Assembly: GCF_000483485.1 (NCBI RefSeq)
Contig: NZ_KI519609.1
Coordinates: 1,641,460 to 1,705,459, forward strand
Source: Thiomicrorhabdus chilensis DSM 12352
GTDB lineage: Bacteria; Pseudomonadota; Gammaproteobacteria; Thiomicrospirales; Thiomicrospiraceae
Reading direction: 5' to 3'
Length of the DNA stretch: 64,000 nucleotides
Every line of letters begins with the position of its first letter. Position 1 is the stretch's first letter. The notes under the pieces are model-generated. The model searched no databases, was not told the origin of the DNA, and saw nothing but the letters and a program-made list of their open reading frames with translations. Below, piece by piece: positions 17,434 to 26,327 of this stretch. The translations under genes and the position numbers were made by a program.

Positions 17434-19247
17434 ACTTAACTGCTGAACAGAACCTTGTAATGTCATCTAGTAATCACCTACTTGTTACTGGAGGTCCTGG
17501 CTCCGGAAAAACGACTATATCCATTTTAAAAGCTGCTCATATCTCAGAACACGAGTTAAATAAAGGTCAAAAAGTTCTTTTTTTAAGCTTTGCCAGGGCA
17601 ACCATCTCTCGTGTTATCGAAGCCATTGAGCATGAACAGAGTATTTCTCCTGAAATAAAAAAAAGAATTGACGTTGATACCTACCATGCTTTTTTCTGGA
17701 GAGTGTTGAAAACCCACGGTTATCTTTTAGGGTTACCAAGAAAACTACAAATCTTAGCTCCACATGAGGAAGCTGTAGCTTTATCGGAAATACGCTCAAG
17801 ATATGCCGGGAAAAAGCTTTCTCAGCAAGATAAAATTGAAAAGCGAGACCTTGAAGAAAGAGAAAGGTACCGCTTGGCAAGAGAAGAAGGAAAAATCTGT
17901 TTTGATTTTTTTGCCAAATTTACTTTAGATATTATTCAACCTAGCTCACAAATAACTGAACTAATATCTGAAGCATTTCCAGTTATTATCGTTGATGAGT
18001 TTCAAGACACTAACCAAACACAATGGAACGTAATAAAAGCGCTTGGTTCAGCCTGTCGAATTATCTCTCTTGCAGATCAAGAGCAAAGAATCTTCGAGTG
18101 GATTGGAGCAGACCCCAAGCGTTTAGACCATTTTAAAAGCGCGTTTCAACCCGATGTAGTTGATCTAAGTGATGTCAATCACAGAAGTGCAGGAACAGAC
18201 ATAGCAGTTTTTGGAAATGATGTTCTAACTGGAAACTACAGAGAAGAAGCCTATAAAGGAGTTAGTATAGAGTTATTTGATGCATTGAAAGCACCCGCTT
18301 TCACTAAACTTATAACCACAGTATACACTGCTAGAAAACGGTTAATTGCTTCAGGCAAGCCAGATTGGTCTTTAGCAGTTTTAGTTCCAACCAAAAAAAT
18401 GACTAGACTTGTATCTGATGCATTTCGGAGTCCTCCTAGCTCACTAACACCAATAAGCCACAATGCAGTTATTGATGTTTCTGGAGCGATACTTGCAGCT
18501 GAAACCATAGCTCATTTGCTAAATTCTTTTCAAAGCAAAAAAGAGCACTTCTTTATATTTGTTGAGTTAGTTTGTAATTTTTTTGAAGGCAAAGGCGGTG
18601 AAAAACCTAGTCTTTCAAACCTGAAAGAGGCACAAAAAATTAGAGAATCATACTCTCTGATGCAAGAGAAACTAAAATCAGGAAAAAAATTATCTAAGGG
18701 CAGTGTCATATTCAAAATTGTACAGACATATCAACAAGTATTAATGATTGAGTATACTGGTGACCCTGAAAAAGACTGGCTAACAGTTCGTCAAACCCTT
18801 GAAAATGGATCATGTACCCGCCTCAAAAAATTAGCTATTGAAGCTAAAAATGTTCGCATATTAGATAGGGGTACAGAACTTCGATCGCGGCTTGCTTTAA
18901 GCTGGAACAACAGCCATTATCTCGATGCATTGAACATAGTTAAAGACGCCTTTACACAGGAACACTTCGCAACTAAATCTAAACCGGAGTCAGGGGTTGT
19001 TGTTATGAATATGCACAAGTCAAAAGGAAAACAGTTTGATGAAGTTATTATCTTTGAAGGCTGGCCAACGATTGTAAGAAGGAAAATAGTCGCTAATAAT
19101 GACCGAATTGTGCGACTTAACGATAAAGAAAATATTGACACTCAGTCAAGACAAAACTTGAGAGTTAGTATTACAAGAGGTAAACAACACACGACTCTGC
19201 TGACACCAAAAGTTGATCCATGTGTAATTTTAACCCAAAGACCTTAG
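17430..19247 (+). CDS. gajB: Gabija protein GajB, UvrD-like SF1A helicase (605 aa)
   Basis: It starts at GTG, overlapping the gajA stop (GTGA). Motif I is LLVTGGPGSGKTT at residues 14-26, motif II VIIVDEFQDTN near residue 187, then LADQEQRIFEWIGA, the late motif MNMHKSKGKQFDEV and motif VI LRVSITRGK. It is a 3'-5' SF1A-type NTPase and partner of GajA. At 605 residues it is longer than the roughly 500 residues I associate with GajB; the extra length lies mainly between motifs III and V. It ends 8 bases before hsdR. Confidence 0.88.
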   Translation: MNLTAEQNLVMSSSNHLLVTGGPGSGKTTISILKAAHISEHELNKGQKVLFLSFARATISRVIEAIEHEQSISPEIKKRIDVDTYHAFFWRVLKTHGYLLGLPRKLQILAPHEEAVALSEIRSRYAGKKLSQQDKIEKRDLEERERYRLAREEGKICFDFFAKFTLDIIQPSSQITELISEAFPVIIVDEFQDTNQTQWNVIKALGSACRIISLADQEQRIFEWIGADPKRLDHFKSAFQPDVVDLSDVNHRSAGTDIAVFGNDVLTGNYREEAYKGVSIELFDALKAPAFTKLITTVYTARKRLIASGKPDWSLAVLVPTKKMTRLVSDAFRSPPSSLTPISHNAVIDVSGAILAAETIAHLLNSFQSKKEHFFIFVELVCNFFEGKGGEKPSLSNLKEAQKIRESYSLMQEKLKSGKKLSKGSVIFKIVQTYQQVLMIEYTGDPEKDWLTVRQTLENGSCTRLKKLAIEAKNVRILDRGTELRSRLALSWNNSHYLDALNIVKDAFTQEHFATKSKPESGVVVMNMHKSKGKQFDEVIIFEGWPTIVRRKIVANNDRIVRLNDKENIDTQSRQNLRVSITRGKQHTTLLTPKVDPCVILTQRP

Positions 19248-19255
19248 AGAGAACC

Positions 19256-22200
19256 ATGTACAAGCTAATCGCAAAATTCCACGAAGAAGTCAGTGCTAAG
19301 ATTCCAGCTTTAACTTTGCTGGCAAATCTTGACTATCAATACCTATCGCCAGAACAAGCGAATGATATGCGTGATAGTTTGTCCTCAGTGGTGTTGACGG
19401 ATATTTTGCGTGAAACGATGAAAGACCAATCTTTTGAGTTCCAAGGAAAGTCACACCCTTTATCCGAAGCTGCGATAGATAAAATAGTTCAAGAGTTAGC
19501 TACCCCAGCAATGAATGAGGGGTTACGTGCTGCCAATGAAAAGCTCTATAACGCTCTAACCTATGGAGTTGGTATTACCGAGTTTATTGATGGTAAAAAA
19601 GTGAGTCCAACAATTCAAATAATCGATTGGGAAAACCCTGATAATAATGAATACCATTTTACGGAAGAGTTTGAGGTTTTAAATGCTCATGGCACAGGCA
19701 AACGTATTCCTGACATTGTTTGCTTTGTTAATGGCTTACCTTGGGTAGTGATTGAAGCCAAGCGCCCAGATTCTTCTCATACTGGTAAACCTACCGTTGA
19801 AGAAGGTATTTCTCAAAACATTCGTAACCAAAAAGTGGATGAAATACCCCACTTGTTTGCCTATTCTCAATTACTTCTCTCCATTAATGGTCATCAAGGG
19901 CTTTATGGCACTTGCGGCACGCCTGCGAAGTTCTGGGCAAAGTGGAAAGAAGAAGACATTTCAGAAAACACTTTTTCTAAAATTAAAAACCTAGCATTAA
20001 AGCCTGAACAACTTGCAGCCATTTTTGAACACAGACCTCAATATACCAAACAAGACTATCTTTCTTTAATTAGCGGTGGCGATTTAATTGTCACCGACCA
20101 AGACCGATTATTAATCTCTTTACTTAAACCTGAACGTCTTTTAGAAATGACTCGCCTATTTGTGTTGTTCGATACTAAGGTGGGTAAAGTGGTTGCTCGT
20201 TATCAACAGGTATTTGGCATTAAAGCCTTGGTGGAGCGCATTACCACCTTTGATGATAAAGGAGCTCGAAACGGTGGTGTAATTTGGCATACCACAGGGT
20301 CTGGTAAATCTTTTACCATGGTGTTTTTAGCCAAAGCACTCATCTGGTTAAAAGAGTTGGCTAAATGCCGTGTGGTCGTGGTCACTGACCGTGTGGATTT
20401 GGAAGACCAGTTAGCCCGAACTTTTGCGACAGGCGGTGCGCTATCGGATAAAGATAAAAAATCCGCCATGGCCACCACAGGTAAACGTCTTGCAGAACAA
20501 ATAGGTAAAGGTAACGAACGTATTATTTTTTCTATCATCAATAAGTTCGGCACCGCCATTAATCTACCAGAATGCTATAACGATAGTCCTGACATGATTG
20601 TACTTGTTGATGAGGGTCACCGCAGCCAAAATGGTGAAAACAATGTACGCATGAAACAGGCTTTACCTAAAGCCGCCTACATTGCGTTTACTGGAACGCC
20701 TTTACTAAAAGATGATAAAACCGAAAATAAGTTTGGCAAAATCATTCACTCTTACACCATGCAACAGGCCGTTGAAGACCAAACGGTCACTCCCCTACTT
20801 TATGAAGAACGAATTCCTGAACTGAGTACTAATGACAGTGCTATTGATGCCTGGTTTGAACGCATTACCTCTGACTTAAGTAGTAAACAAAAAAGTGACT
20901 TAAAGAAAAAGTTCTCACAAAAAGGCCAAATCTATCAAACCGAAGGTCGTCTTGAACTGATTGCTTATGATATTTCAGACCACTTTCAGAACTTTAAAGA
21001 TTTGGGGTTAAAAGGTCAGCTAGCTTGTGACTCTAAAGCCTCTGCTATTCGCTATAAACAATTACTCGACAAGATAGGTAAAGTCTCCTCAGTGGTCGCC
21101 ATGTCTCCTCCTGACACCCGTGAAGGTCATATAGACATTGATAGTGAAAGCACCGATTTAGTTCAGAACTGGTGGAAAGAAAACGTTGGCTCACAAGATG
21201 AAAAAGCCTACACCAAATATATTATCAGTGAGTTTGCTAAAGAATCTGGGCCAGATATCATGATTGTCGTAGATAAACTCCTAACTGGATTTGATGAGCC
21301 AAAAAACACGGTTCTCTACATCGACAAACCTCTTAAACAACATAACCTGATTCAAGCCATTGCACGCGTTAACCGCCTACATAGTAAAAAGCAGTTTGGT
21401 TATCTAATTGATTATCGTGGGATTCTAAAAGAACTCGACACCACGATTGAACAGTACCAAGATTTAGCAAAACGTACTCAAGGTGGATTTGATATTGATG
21501 ACCTGAAAGGCCTATATCATCAAATGGAAACGGAGTATAAAAAGTTACCACGCTTGTATTCAGAGCTTTGGGCTATTTTTGATGATGTTAAAAACAAACA
21601 AGATGGTCCGGCTTTAAGAGCCTTCTTAGCACCTAAGATTGAAAATATTGAAGGTAACTTGACCGATACCAACCTGAAAAAACGTGATGATTTCTACGCC
21701 GCTTTAACACAGTATACAAACTGCTTAAAAGTAGCTCTTCAATCATCTAGTTATTTTGAAGATAAGAGTTTTGATAATAAGCGACAGCTCTATAAAGACA
21801 CTTTAAAAATGATGGTTCAACTTCGTCAACAAGTTCGTCAAGATGCAGAAGAAACGGTTGCTTATGATGAGTATGCAGATGACATTAAAGCCTTGCTTGA
21901 TAAGCACATTGGCGGTGTAAATATTGAAGAGCCTGAAGGCGCTTATTTAGTTGGTGAAATGGGCGTTGACTCAAAACCACATGAAATGAGTGATGAAGAG
22001 GCTCGAAATAAAAAAGATGTGATTACGGGCCGTGTTACCAAACGCATTGAACAAGACTTAGCCGATGACCCTTATGCCCAAGAGTACTTTTCTAAATTGC
22101 TAAAAGAAGCCATTGAGCAAGCTAAAGAAATGTTTGATGCTCCTGTTAAACAATATCTATTGTTTGCGGACTTTGAAGAAAAGGTTAAAAATCGAGAAGT

Positions 22201-22525
22201 TGAAGGATTGCCAGCTGACAAACTCAACGGGCTTGACCCAAAAAACAAACGCCATGTCCAAGCTTACTTTGGCCTATTCCTAAAACAGTTTGATGGTGCA
22301 TTACCTTTTACCAATGACTCTTGTTTTGATTATGCTGTGCAAATAGACGAAATTGTTAGAAAAGCAGTGTCTGAATACTCTATTAATCCCCAAGAAATCG
22401 AGAATCAAATCACGACTGGTTTGCTTCCACTCTTGTTCCAAGATATTGGTATAGAAAAAGCACAAGCAATTATCTCGGAAGTCATTAAAATCACCCGTCT
22501 AGGTTTGTCAGGTTATAAATCTTAA
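19256..22525 (+). CDS. hsdR: Type I restriction endonuclease/translocase subunit HsdR (1089 aa)
   Basis: I choose ATG at 19256 (MYKLIAKFHEE), with AGAGAG before it and located after the gajB stop; an open frame starting at 19220 would overlap gajB. The nuclease domain is RIPDIVCFVNGLPWVVIEAK (PD...ExK) near residue 165. The SF2 motor has HTTGSGKSFTMVF, VLVDEGHRSQ (DEGH), AFTGTPL and QAIARVNRL. The C-terminal helical domain binds the methylase core. It pumps DNA and cuts at collision. Stop and the next start overlap as TAATG. Confidence 0.95.
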   Translation: MYKLIAKFHEEVSAKIPALTLLANLDYQYLSPEQANDMRDSLSSVVLTDILRETMKDQSFEFQGKSHPLSEAAIDKIVQELATPAMNEGLRAANEKLYNALTYGVGITEFIDGKKVSPTIQIIDWENPDNNEYHFTEEFEVLNAHGTGKRIPDIVCFVNGLPWVVIEAKRPDSSHTGKPTVEEGISQNIRNQKVDEIPHLFAYSQLLLSINGHQGLYGTCGTPAKFWAKWKEEDISENTFSKIKNLALKPEQLAAIFEHRPQYTKQDYLSLISGGDLIVTDQDRLLISLLKPERLLEMTRLFVLFDTKVGKVVARYQQVFGIKALVERITTFDDKGARNGGVIWHTTGSGKSFTMVFLAKALIWLKELAKCRVVVVTDRVDLEDQLARTFATGGALSDKDKKSAMATTGKRLAEQIGKGNERIIFSIINKFGTAINLPECYNDSPDMIVLVDEGHRSQNGENNVRMKQALPKAAYIAFTGTPLLKDDKTENKFGKIIHSYTMQQAVEDQTVTPLLYEERIPELSTNDSAIDAWFERITSDLSSKQKSDLKKKFSQKGQIYQTEGRLELIAYDISDHFQNFKDLGLKGQLACDSKASAIRYKQLLDKIGKVSSVVAMSPPDTREGHIDIDSESTDLVQNWWKENVGSQDEKAYTKYIISEFAKESGPDIMIVVDKLLTGFDEPKNTVLYIDKPLKQHNLIQAIARVNRLHSKKQFGYLIDYRGILKELDTTIEQYQDLAKRTQGGFDIDDLKGLYHQMETEYKKLPRLYSELWAIFDDVKNKQDGPALRAFLAPKIENIEGNLTDTNLKKRDDFYAALTQYTNCLKVALQSSSYFEDKSFDNKRQLYKDTLKMMVQLRQQVRQDAEETVAYDEYADDIKALLDKHIGGVNIEEPEGAYLVGEMGVDSKPHEMSDEEARNKKDVITGRVTKRIEQDLADDPYAQEYFSKLLKEAIEQAKEMFDAPVKQYLLFADFEEKVKNREVEGLPADKLNGLDPKNKRHVQAYFGLFLKQFDGALPFTNDSCFDYAVQIDEIVRKAVSEYSINPQEIENQITTGLLPLLFQDIGIEKAQAIISEVIKITRLGLSGYKS

Positions 22526-23277
22526 TGTGTACTCAGCAAGACCAATTCAGCTTTGTCTATGGAGATGAAGCCATCGCATATTATGTTATTTGGAAACCAG
22601 ACTGCAAAGCTGAAAAGATACTCATAAAAGTCCACCCTACTTCTGAAGTCATTGTTACTGCACTTGAAGGCACTAATCCAGATGAAATCCATCAAGCCAT
22701 TCTGAAACGAGCACGCTGGATATGGCAGTCATTACAGGAATTTAAGTCTCATCAGGAGTTAGTCCAACCTAAACATTACCAAAGTGGCGATATGATGTTT
22801 TATCTCGGACGACGTTACATGCTCAAGCTATTAGAATCTGAAGAGCAGAAACCGAGCGTAAAATTAATACGCGGACAACTTCAGGTAAACCTAAAACCTC
22901 AAGATAGACATAATACCGCTTTAATAAAAAAGCTAATTAATGCCTGGTACCGCTCGCAGTCAGACAGAATCTTTAAAGACAGATTAAAACAGTTAGTTCC
23001 TCAAACTCAATGGGTAAAAACCATACCTGAAATTCAAACTCTCGCCATGCAAAAACAGTGGGGAAGCTGTTCCATTAAAGGTAAGATTTTATTAAACCCT
23101 CACCTAATTAAAGCTTCTAAAGAATGTATTGACTATGTCATTCTGCATGAGCTATGTCACTTACAAGAACACAACCACTCAGAACGTTTTTGGCGCTTAT
23201 TGTCTCGAGTTATGCCGAATTACTCAGAAGTTAAAGCCAAACTCGATAGCATGGCTGAACTTTATCTCAGCGAATAA
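22525..23277 (+). CDS. YgjP-like M48-type metallopeptidase domain protein (250 aa)
   Basis: YVILHELCHLQEHNHSERFW near residue 210 holds the HExxH zinc site, with a third ligand His downstream, as in the YgjP/DUF45 family. A conserved basic/aromatic middle, MQKQWGSCSIKGKILLNP, precedes it. Genes of this family commonly follow type I hsdR. The overlap TAATG with hsdR supports co-translation. The role in restriction is not established; proteolytic control of HsdR is a natural idea but not shown by the sequence. Confidence 0.85.
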   Translation: MCTQQDQFSFVYGDEAIAYYVIWKPDCKAEKILIKVHPTSEVIVTALEGTNPDEIHQAILKRARWIWQSLQEFKSHQELVQPKHYQSGDMMFYLGRRYMLKLLESEEQKPSVKLIRGQLQVNLKPQDRHNTALIKKLINAWYRSQSDRIFKDRLKQLVPQTQWVKTIPEIQTLAMQKQWGSCSIKGKILLNPHLIKASKECIDYVILHELCHLQEHNHSERFWRLLSRVMPNYSEVKAKLDSMAELYLSE

Positions 23278-23311
23278 AAAAATATTACATCCTCTTTACC
23301 TGTAGAACTTC

Positions 23312-23448
23312 GGTTTCATAAACTCTTATATACTCCTGCATCCGTCACCAAAGAGTTTTACAAATTGTTATATAGTTCTTGATTCGTCATTAAATAGTTT
23401 TACAAAATATATAAGAGTTCTTCATTTATCACGAAAGAGTTTTACAAA
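23312..23448. repeat. Tandem 42-bp-phased repeats (iteron-like)
   Basis: AGTTTTACAAA occurs exactly at 23354, 23396 and 23438, a constant 42-bp period (four helical turns), and a weaker copy (GGTTTCATAAA, 8 of 11) sits one period earlier at 23312. Each is preceded by a related stretch (such as TTCTTGATTCGTCATTAAA in the third). They lie in the gap between the ygjP-like gene and the relaxase, and could bind an accessory mobilisation or replication protein. Confidence 0.75.
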
Positions 23449-23576
23449 TTTCCCTTCCTATCAACCAGCTTCCAACCTACATAACAAGCACAACTTTTCA
23501 AAAATTGAATTGATTGCCAAAATTTTCAAATCAAATCCCCACTTAGTTCTCAAAATCTTATAGATTGAATTAAAAG

Positions 23577-23670
23577 GCCGTGAGGCGAGGTTTCGAAAGG
23601 AGTTTACTCCTTCGCCGAATAGTAGTTGTCGAAGACAGCTGCTAGTAGGTTATAGACTAACCCTACGGTC
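23577..23670 (+). other. Multi-hairpin segment, candidate oriT
   Basis: Reading along the plus strand, GGCCGT (23577-23582) can pair with ACGGTC (23665-23670) to enclose three stems: GGCGAGG (23584-23590) with CCTTCGCC (23609-23616), or an alternative tight hairpin AAGGAGT-TT-ACTCCTT (23597-23612); AGTAGTTGTC-GAA-GACAGCTGCT (ten pairs, 23621-23643); and GTAGGTTA (23645-23652) with TAACCCTAC (23658-23666, one bulge, competing slightly with the outer stem). It sits 30 bases before the relaxase start, where MobV-type plasmids carry oriT. A structured RNA leader is the alternative. Confidence 0.5.
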
Positions 23671-23700
23671 ATTCGATTTATTTAATTTGGAGAGCGGAAT

Positions 23701-25335
23701 ATGACTGGAACGGTAATTGTAAGGTTGGAAGCCATAAAGACTACAGGGAATCTCACACATGATTTAGATAATTCACGTAGACCAAACTATGTAGACCATT
23801 CAAGGTCACACCTAAACAAGATTGTCATGGGTCAAAAGTTTAAAGAGTCTAAGTCTTTATTTAAACATCAAAAGAAAAACGTTATTCAACATTTCAATAC
23901 TGAAAAAGCACGGCTAAGAGAATTAATAACACCTGAAAATTTAGATGAGAAGGAATATTTAAAAGAACGAAGACGTATCCGTAATTGGCAATCACATATG
24001 AAAAATCACTTGGCAGGTTTTATTGGCTTTGGGCGTAATGCCCAAGCCAATGACTTAAACCATGACGAGATGGATGCGTGTGCCAAAGATTACGTAAACT
24101 CATTTTGTAAACGACGCAATGTAGAAGTCTTATACTTAGTTCGACACATGGATGAAACCACCGTTCATTATCACTTTGTCACTACCAACTATAATCCAGA
24201 GCTTAAACAGACTATTCGCTTAACCCGTGACAATTTAAGAAAAGAACAAGACATGATTGGTCACGCATTTTCTTCGATGGGATTAACCCGTGGATTAGAT
24301 AAACAAGAACGTTTGAAACAAGTGGCACAAAAGCTAAATCAACCAATGCAAAATGGAAACTACAGCCCAGAGGTATGGAAAGAATCTAATGTAATTCATC
24401 GCTCAGTTAAACAATTGCATGAAGGTTTACCACTTGAAATTGAAGAAAAACAAAAAGAAGCTGAAAAAATCCAATCTGAAATAAACGCTCAGCAAAAAAA
24501 GTTAGAGAAGAATGTGCGTCTTATTACACAGAATGAAACTAAGTTAAAAGAGCTTTCAAATCAAGAAGCAAGTCATCAAGTCCAAATCGAAAAAATTGAG
24601 AAGCGTTTACAGCATTATGAAGAACGTGTTATAGACGCACAAGCCGAAATAGAACGATTATCTCTTGAACTTCAACCTATCAAAGCGACAAGGATTGACT
24701 ATGTAAAAGGCTATGAAGAAAAATGGTTTGGTTCACCTAAACCCATTATAAAAAAAGCCAAGGTAGTGTCGCCTAAACTCGCCAATGAACAATTCAAAGC
24801 TTTAAAGGCAAAAGAAATAAAACTAGAGCAAGAACAACGACGTTTAAAACAACAAAGACAACAAGCTCAGGCAGAACAATTAAAAGCAGAAGCAGAACTT
24901 CAGGCGTTCTTTGCCCGACAGTCCCATAAACATATGATGGTGTTTGGCAAACCCGTAGATTCAAATGAAGAGTTTTTGGACTTTATTAAATGGTTTGACC
25001 AAAAGTCTGGTTGGGTAACCACCAATATAGGAACACGTTTTAAAGTTCAAGAACAAAACGGACAAGTTATTAGAGTAGTTGTTGAAAATACCGAAAGTAA
25101 AACAGCTTATGAAAAAGCCTATACCCTTCTATTGGCGACTCATAAATCAAAATTAGACCAAGGCTTCTTTGAAGGCTCAGATGAAGTGTTTATCGAGTTT
25201 TATAAATTAATAACTAAAAAGCCTGAGAAATATGATTTTGAACTTATGCTCACTCCTGAACAAGAAGCATTACTTATTAACAAAAAACTTTTAAGCGTTT
25301 ATGAAAACGAGCCTTTAGACGAGCTGAATCGATAG
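23701..25335 (+). CDS. MobV/Pre-like plasmid mobilisation relaxase (544 aa)
   Basis: The first 230 residues resemble the Pre/Mob family: an N-terminal strand TVIVRLEAIKTTGNLTHDLD, then RSHLNK, then HMDETTVHYHFV near residue 150, the HxDExxxHxH metal site. The second half (residues 235-440) is a long Lys/Glu/Gln coiled coil, followed by a small folded C-terminus. It would nick and covalently join DNA at oriT. AGCGGA lies just before the ATG. No replication protein, coupling protein or conjugation gene is visible, so the element would depend on a helper. Gap 25336-25496 is AT-rich and contains nothing I recognise. Confidence 0.8.
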   Translation: MTGTVIVRLEAIKTTGNLTHDLDNSRRPNYVDHSRSHLNKIVMGQKFKESKSLFKHQKKNVIQHFNTEKARLRELITPENLDEKEYLKERRRIRNWQSHMKNHLAGFIGFGRNAQANDLNHDEMDACAKDYVNSFCKRRNVEVLYLVRHMDETTVHYHFVTTNYNPELKQTIRLTRDNLRKEQDMIGHAFSSMGLTRGLDKQERLKQVAQKLNQPMQNGNYSPEVWKESNVIHRSVKQLHEGLPLEIEEKQKEAEKIQSEINAQQKKLEKNVRLITQNETKLKELSNQEASHQVQIEKIEKRLQHYEERVIDAQAEIERLSLELQPIKATRIDYVKGYEEKWFGSPKPIIKKAKVVSPKLANEQFKALKAKEIKLEQEQRRLKQQRQQAQAEQLKAEAELQAFFARQSHKHMMVFGKPVDSNEEFLDFIKWFDQKSGWVTTNIGTRFKVQEQNGQVIRVVVENTESKTAYEKAYTLLLATHKSKLDQGFFEGSDEVFIEFYKLITKKPEKYDFELMLTPEQEALLINKKLLSVYENEPLDELNR

Positions 25336-25496
25336 AAATGTGGTTATTGATTAACAGTATCCATATTCCAGTGCCATTTTTTAAAAAGTTGTCTGAAAAA
25401 AAGAAAAAACTATATCTACAAACAAATATTAAAAATATGATTAAAGAGAATTAAAGAAAAAACAAAATAAATAAATTTTAAAAAGGAGTCTCTTAC

Positions 25497-25679
25497 ATGA
25501 GAAAACTATTATCACCATCAGAAACAGCTCAATTACTTGGAGTAACAGTTGGAACTCTAGCGGTATGGAGAACTACTGGGAGACATGACCTGCCGTTTAC
25601 AAAAGTAGGAGGAAGAGTATTCTATTTAAATGAAGATGTTGACCTGTGGCTAGAATCTAGAAAAAGAACTTGCACGTAA
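25497..25679 (+). CDS. AlpA/excisionase-like HTH protein (60 aa)
   Basis: LLSPSETAQLLGVTVGTLAV forms a winged-helix/MerR-like HTH at residues 4-24, followed by RVFYLNEDVDLWLESRK, the usual helix_turn_helix_17 pattern. AAGGAG precedes the ATG. Such small proteins act as excisionases or integrase activators on islands. It is the last gene before the tRNA cluster, which suits an island boundary, but no integrase is in the window, so it may lie to the left or be lost. Confidence 0.75.
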   Translation: MRKLLSPSETAQLLGVTVGTLAVWRTTGRHDLPFTKVGGRVFYLNEDVDLWLESRKRTCT

Positions 25680-25700
25680 AAATTTTAGTCAGATTCTATT

Positions 25701-25719
25701 GGGGGCACAGCGGGGGCAC
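25701..25719. repeat. Two GGGGGCAC direct repeats, 11 bp apart
   Basis: GGGGGCAC occurs at 25701-25708 and 25712-25719, one helical turn apart, between the AlpA-like gene and tRNA-His. The position is right for recombinase arm-type sites at an island end, which is inference. The rest of 25680-25784 is AT-rich without a gene. Confidence 0.5.
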
Positions 25720-25784
25720 GGCAAAAAAGCAAGAAATACTTAAAAACTATTGAGTGCGTAACATACTGAAATATAAAAGAAAAA

Positions 25785-25861
25785 TGGGGCGAATGACGGG
25801 GATCGAACCCGCGACAACAGGAATCACAATCCTGGGCTCTACCAACTGAGCTACATCCGCC
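25785..25861 (-). tRNA. tRNA-His (GTG)
   Basis: A full cloverleaf with an extra G at -1 (GGCGGATG acceptor start), anticodon GTG in loop TTGTGAT, T arm GGTTCGATCCCC and an encoded CCA. It is the last of three tRNA genes transcribed on this strand. Its 3' end faces the AT-rich island, the usual target geometry for a tyrosine-recombinase element. Confidence 0.97.
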
Positions 25862-25889
25862 ATAGATGGCGTGATCGACACGCCGGAAA

Positions 25890-25966
25890 TGGCGCGCCCA
25901 TCAGGATTCGAACCTGAAACCCTCGCCTTAGAAGGGCGATGCTCTATCCAGTTGAGCTATGGGCGC
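25890..25966 (-). tRNA. tRNA-Arg (TCT)
   Basis: A 77-nt cloverleaf, GCGCCCAT acceptor, anticodon TCT in loop CTTCTAA, T arm GGTTCGAATCC, encoded CCA. Middle gene of the tRNA operon. Confidence 0.97.
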
Positions 25967-26017
25967 TCTTTCGAACCTTGTTACTGAGACCCGAAAGAAA
26001 TCAGGCCCTCAAGAATA

Positions 26018-26094
26018 TGGTCGGAGTGGAGGGATTTGAACCCCCGACCACCTGTACCCAAAACAGGTGCGCTACCAAGCTGCGCTACACTCCG
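26018..26094 (-). tRNA. tRNA-Pro (TGG)
   Basis: A 77-nt cloverleaf, CGGAGTG acceptor, anticodon TGG in loop TTTTGGGTA, T arm GGTTCAAATCC, encoded CCA. First gene of the Pro-Arg-His operon. Confidence 0.97.
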
Positions 26095-26107
26095 TAAGAT
26101 GGGGCGT

Positions 26108-26136
26108 ATTGTATAGACGACCCCCACTACTGTCAA
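26108..26136 (-). promoter_or_regulatory. Sigma-70 promoter of the tRNA operon
   Basis: A consensus TTGACA (26136-26131), a 17-base spacer and TACAAT (26113-26108) precede tRNA-Pro by 13 bases. The stretch after the -10 (ACGCCCC) is GC-rich like a stringent-control discriminator. Confidence 0.8.
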
Positions 26137-26327
26137 CCAGTAATTATGAAATTTTGGTTATTTTTTTAGGGCGTATCAGCGCGGTTTATGGGTATCTTTA
26201 GCTAAGTATTTGATTCCTTTTTTGAATCCTGTCGCTTCGCCCAATAAAAACCATGTAATCCAAGCAGAAATGCGACAAAATCGGGTATCATATTGGTTTT
26301 TAATTGATACATCATTTGGGAGATGTT

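Noticed and set aside
23312-23448. Possible CRISPR array
   Set aside because: The conserved block is only about 11 bases, the intervening stretches are themselves related to each other, and no cas gene is nearby.
25785-25861. Second attachment-site copy of the tRNA-His 3' end within the window
   Set aside because: I looked for the T-arm/acceptor sequence on the left side and found no second copy; the other boundary must lie outside.
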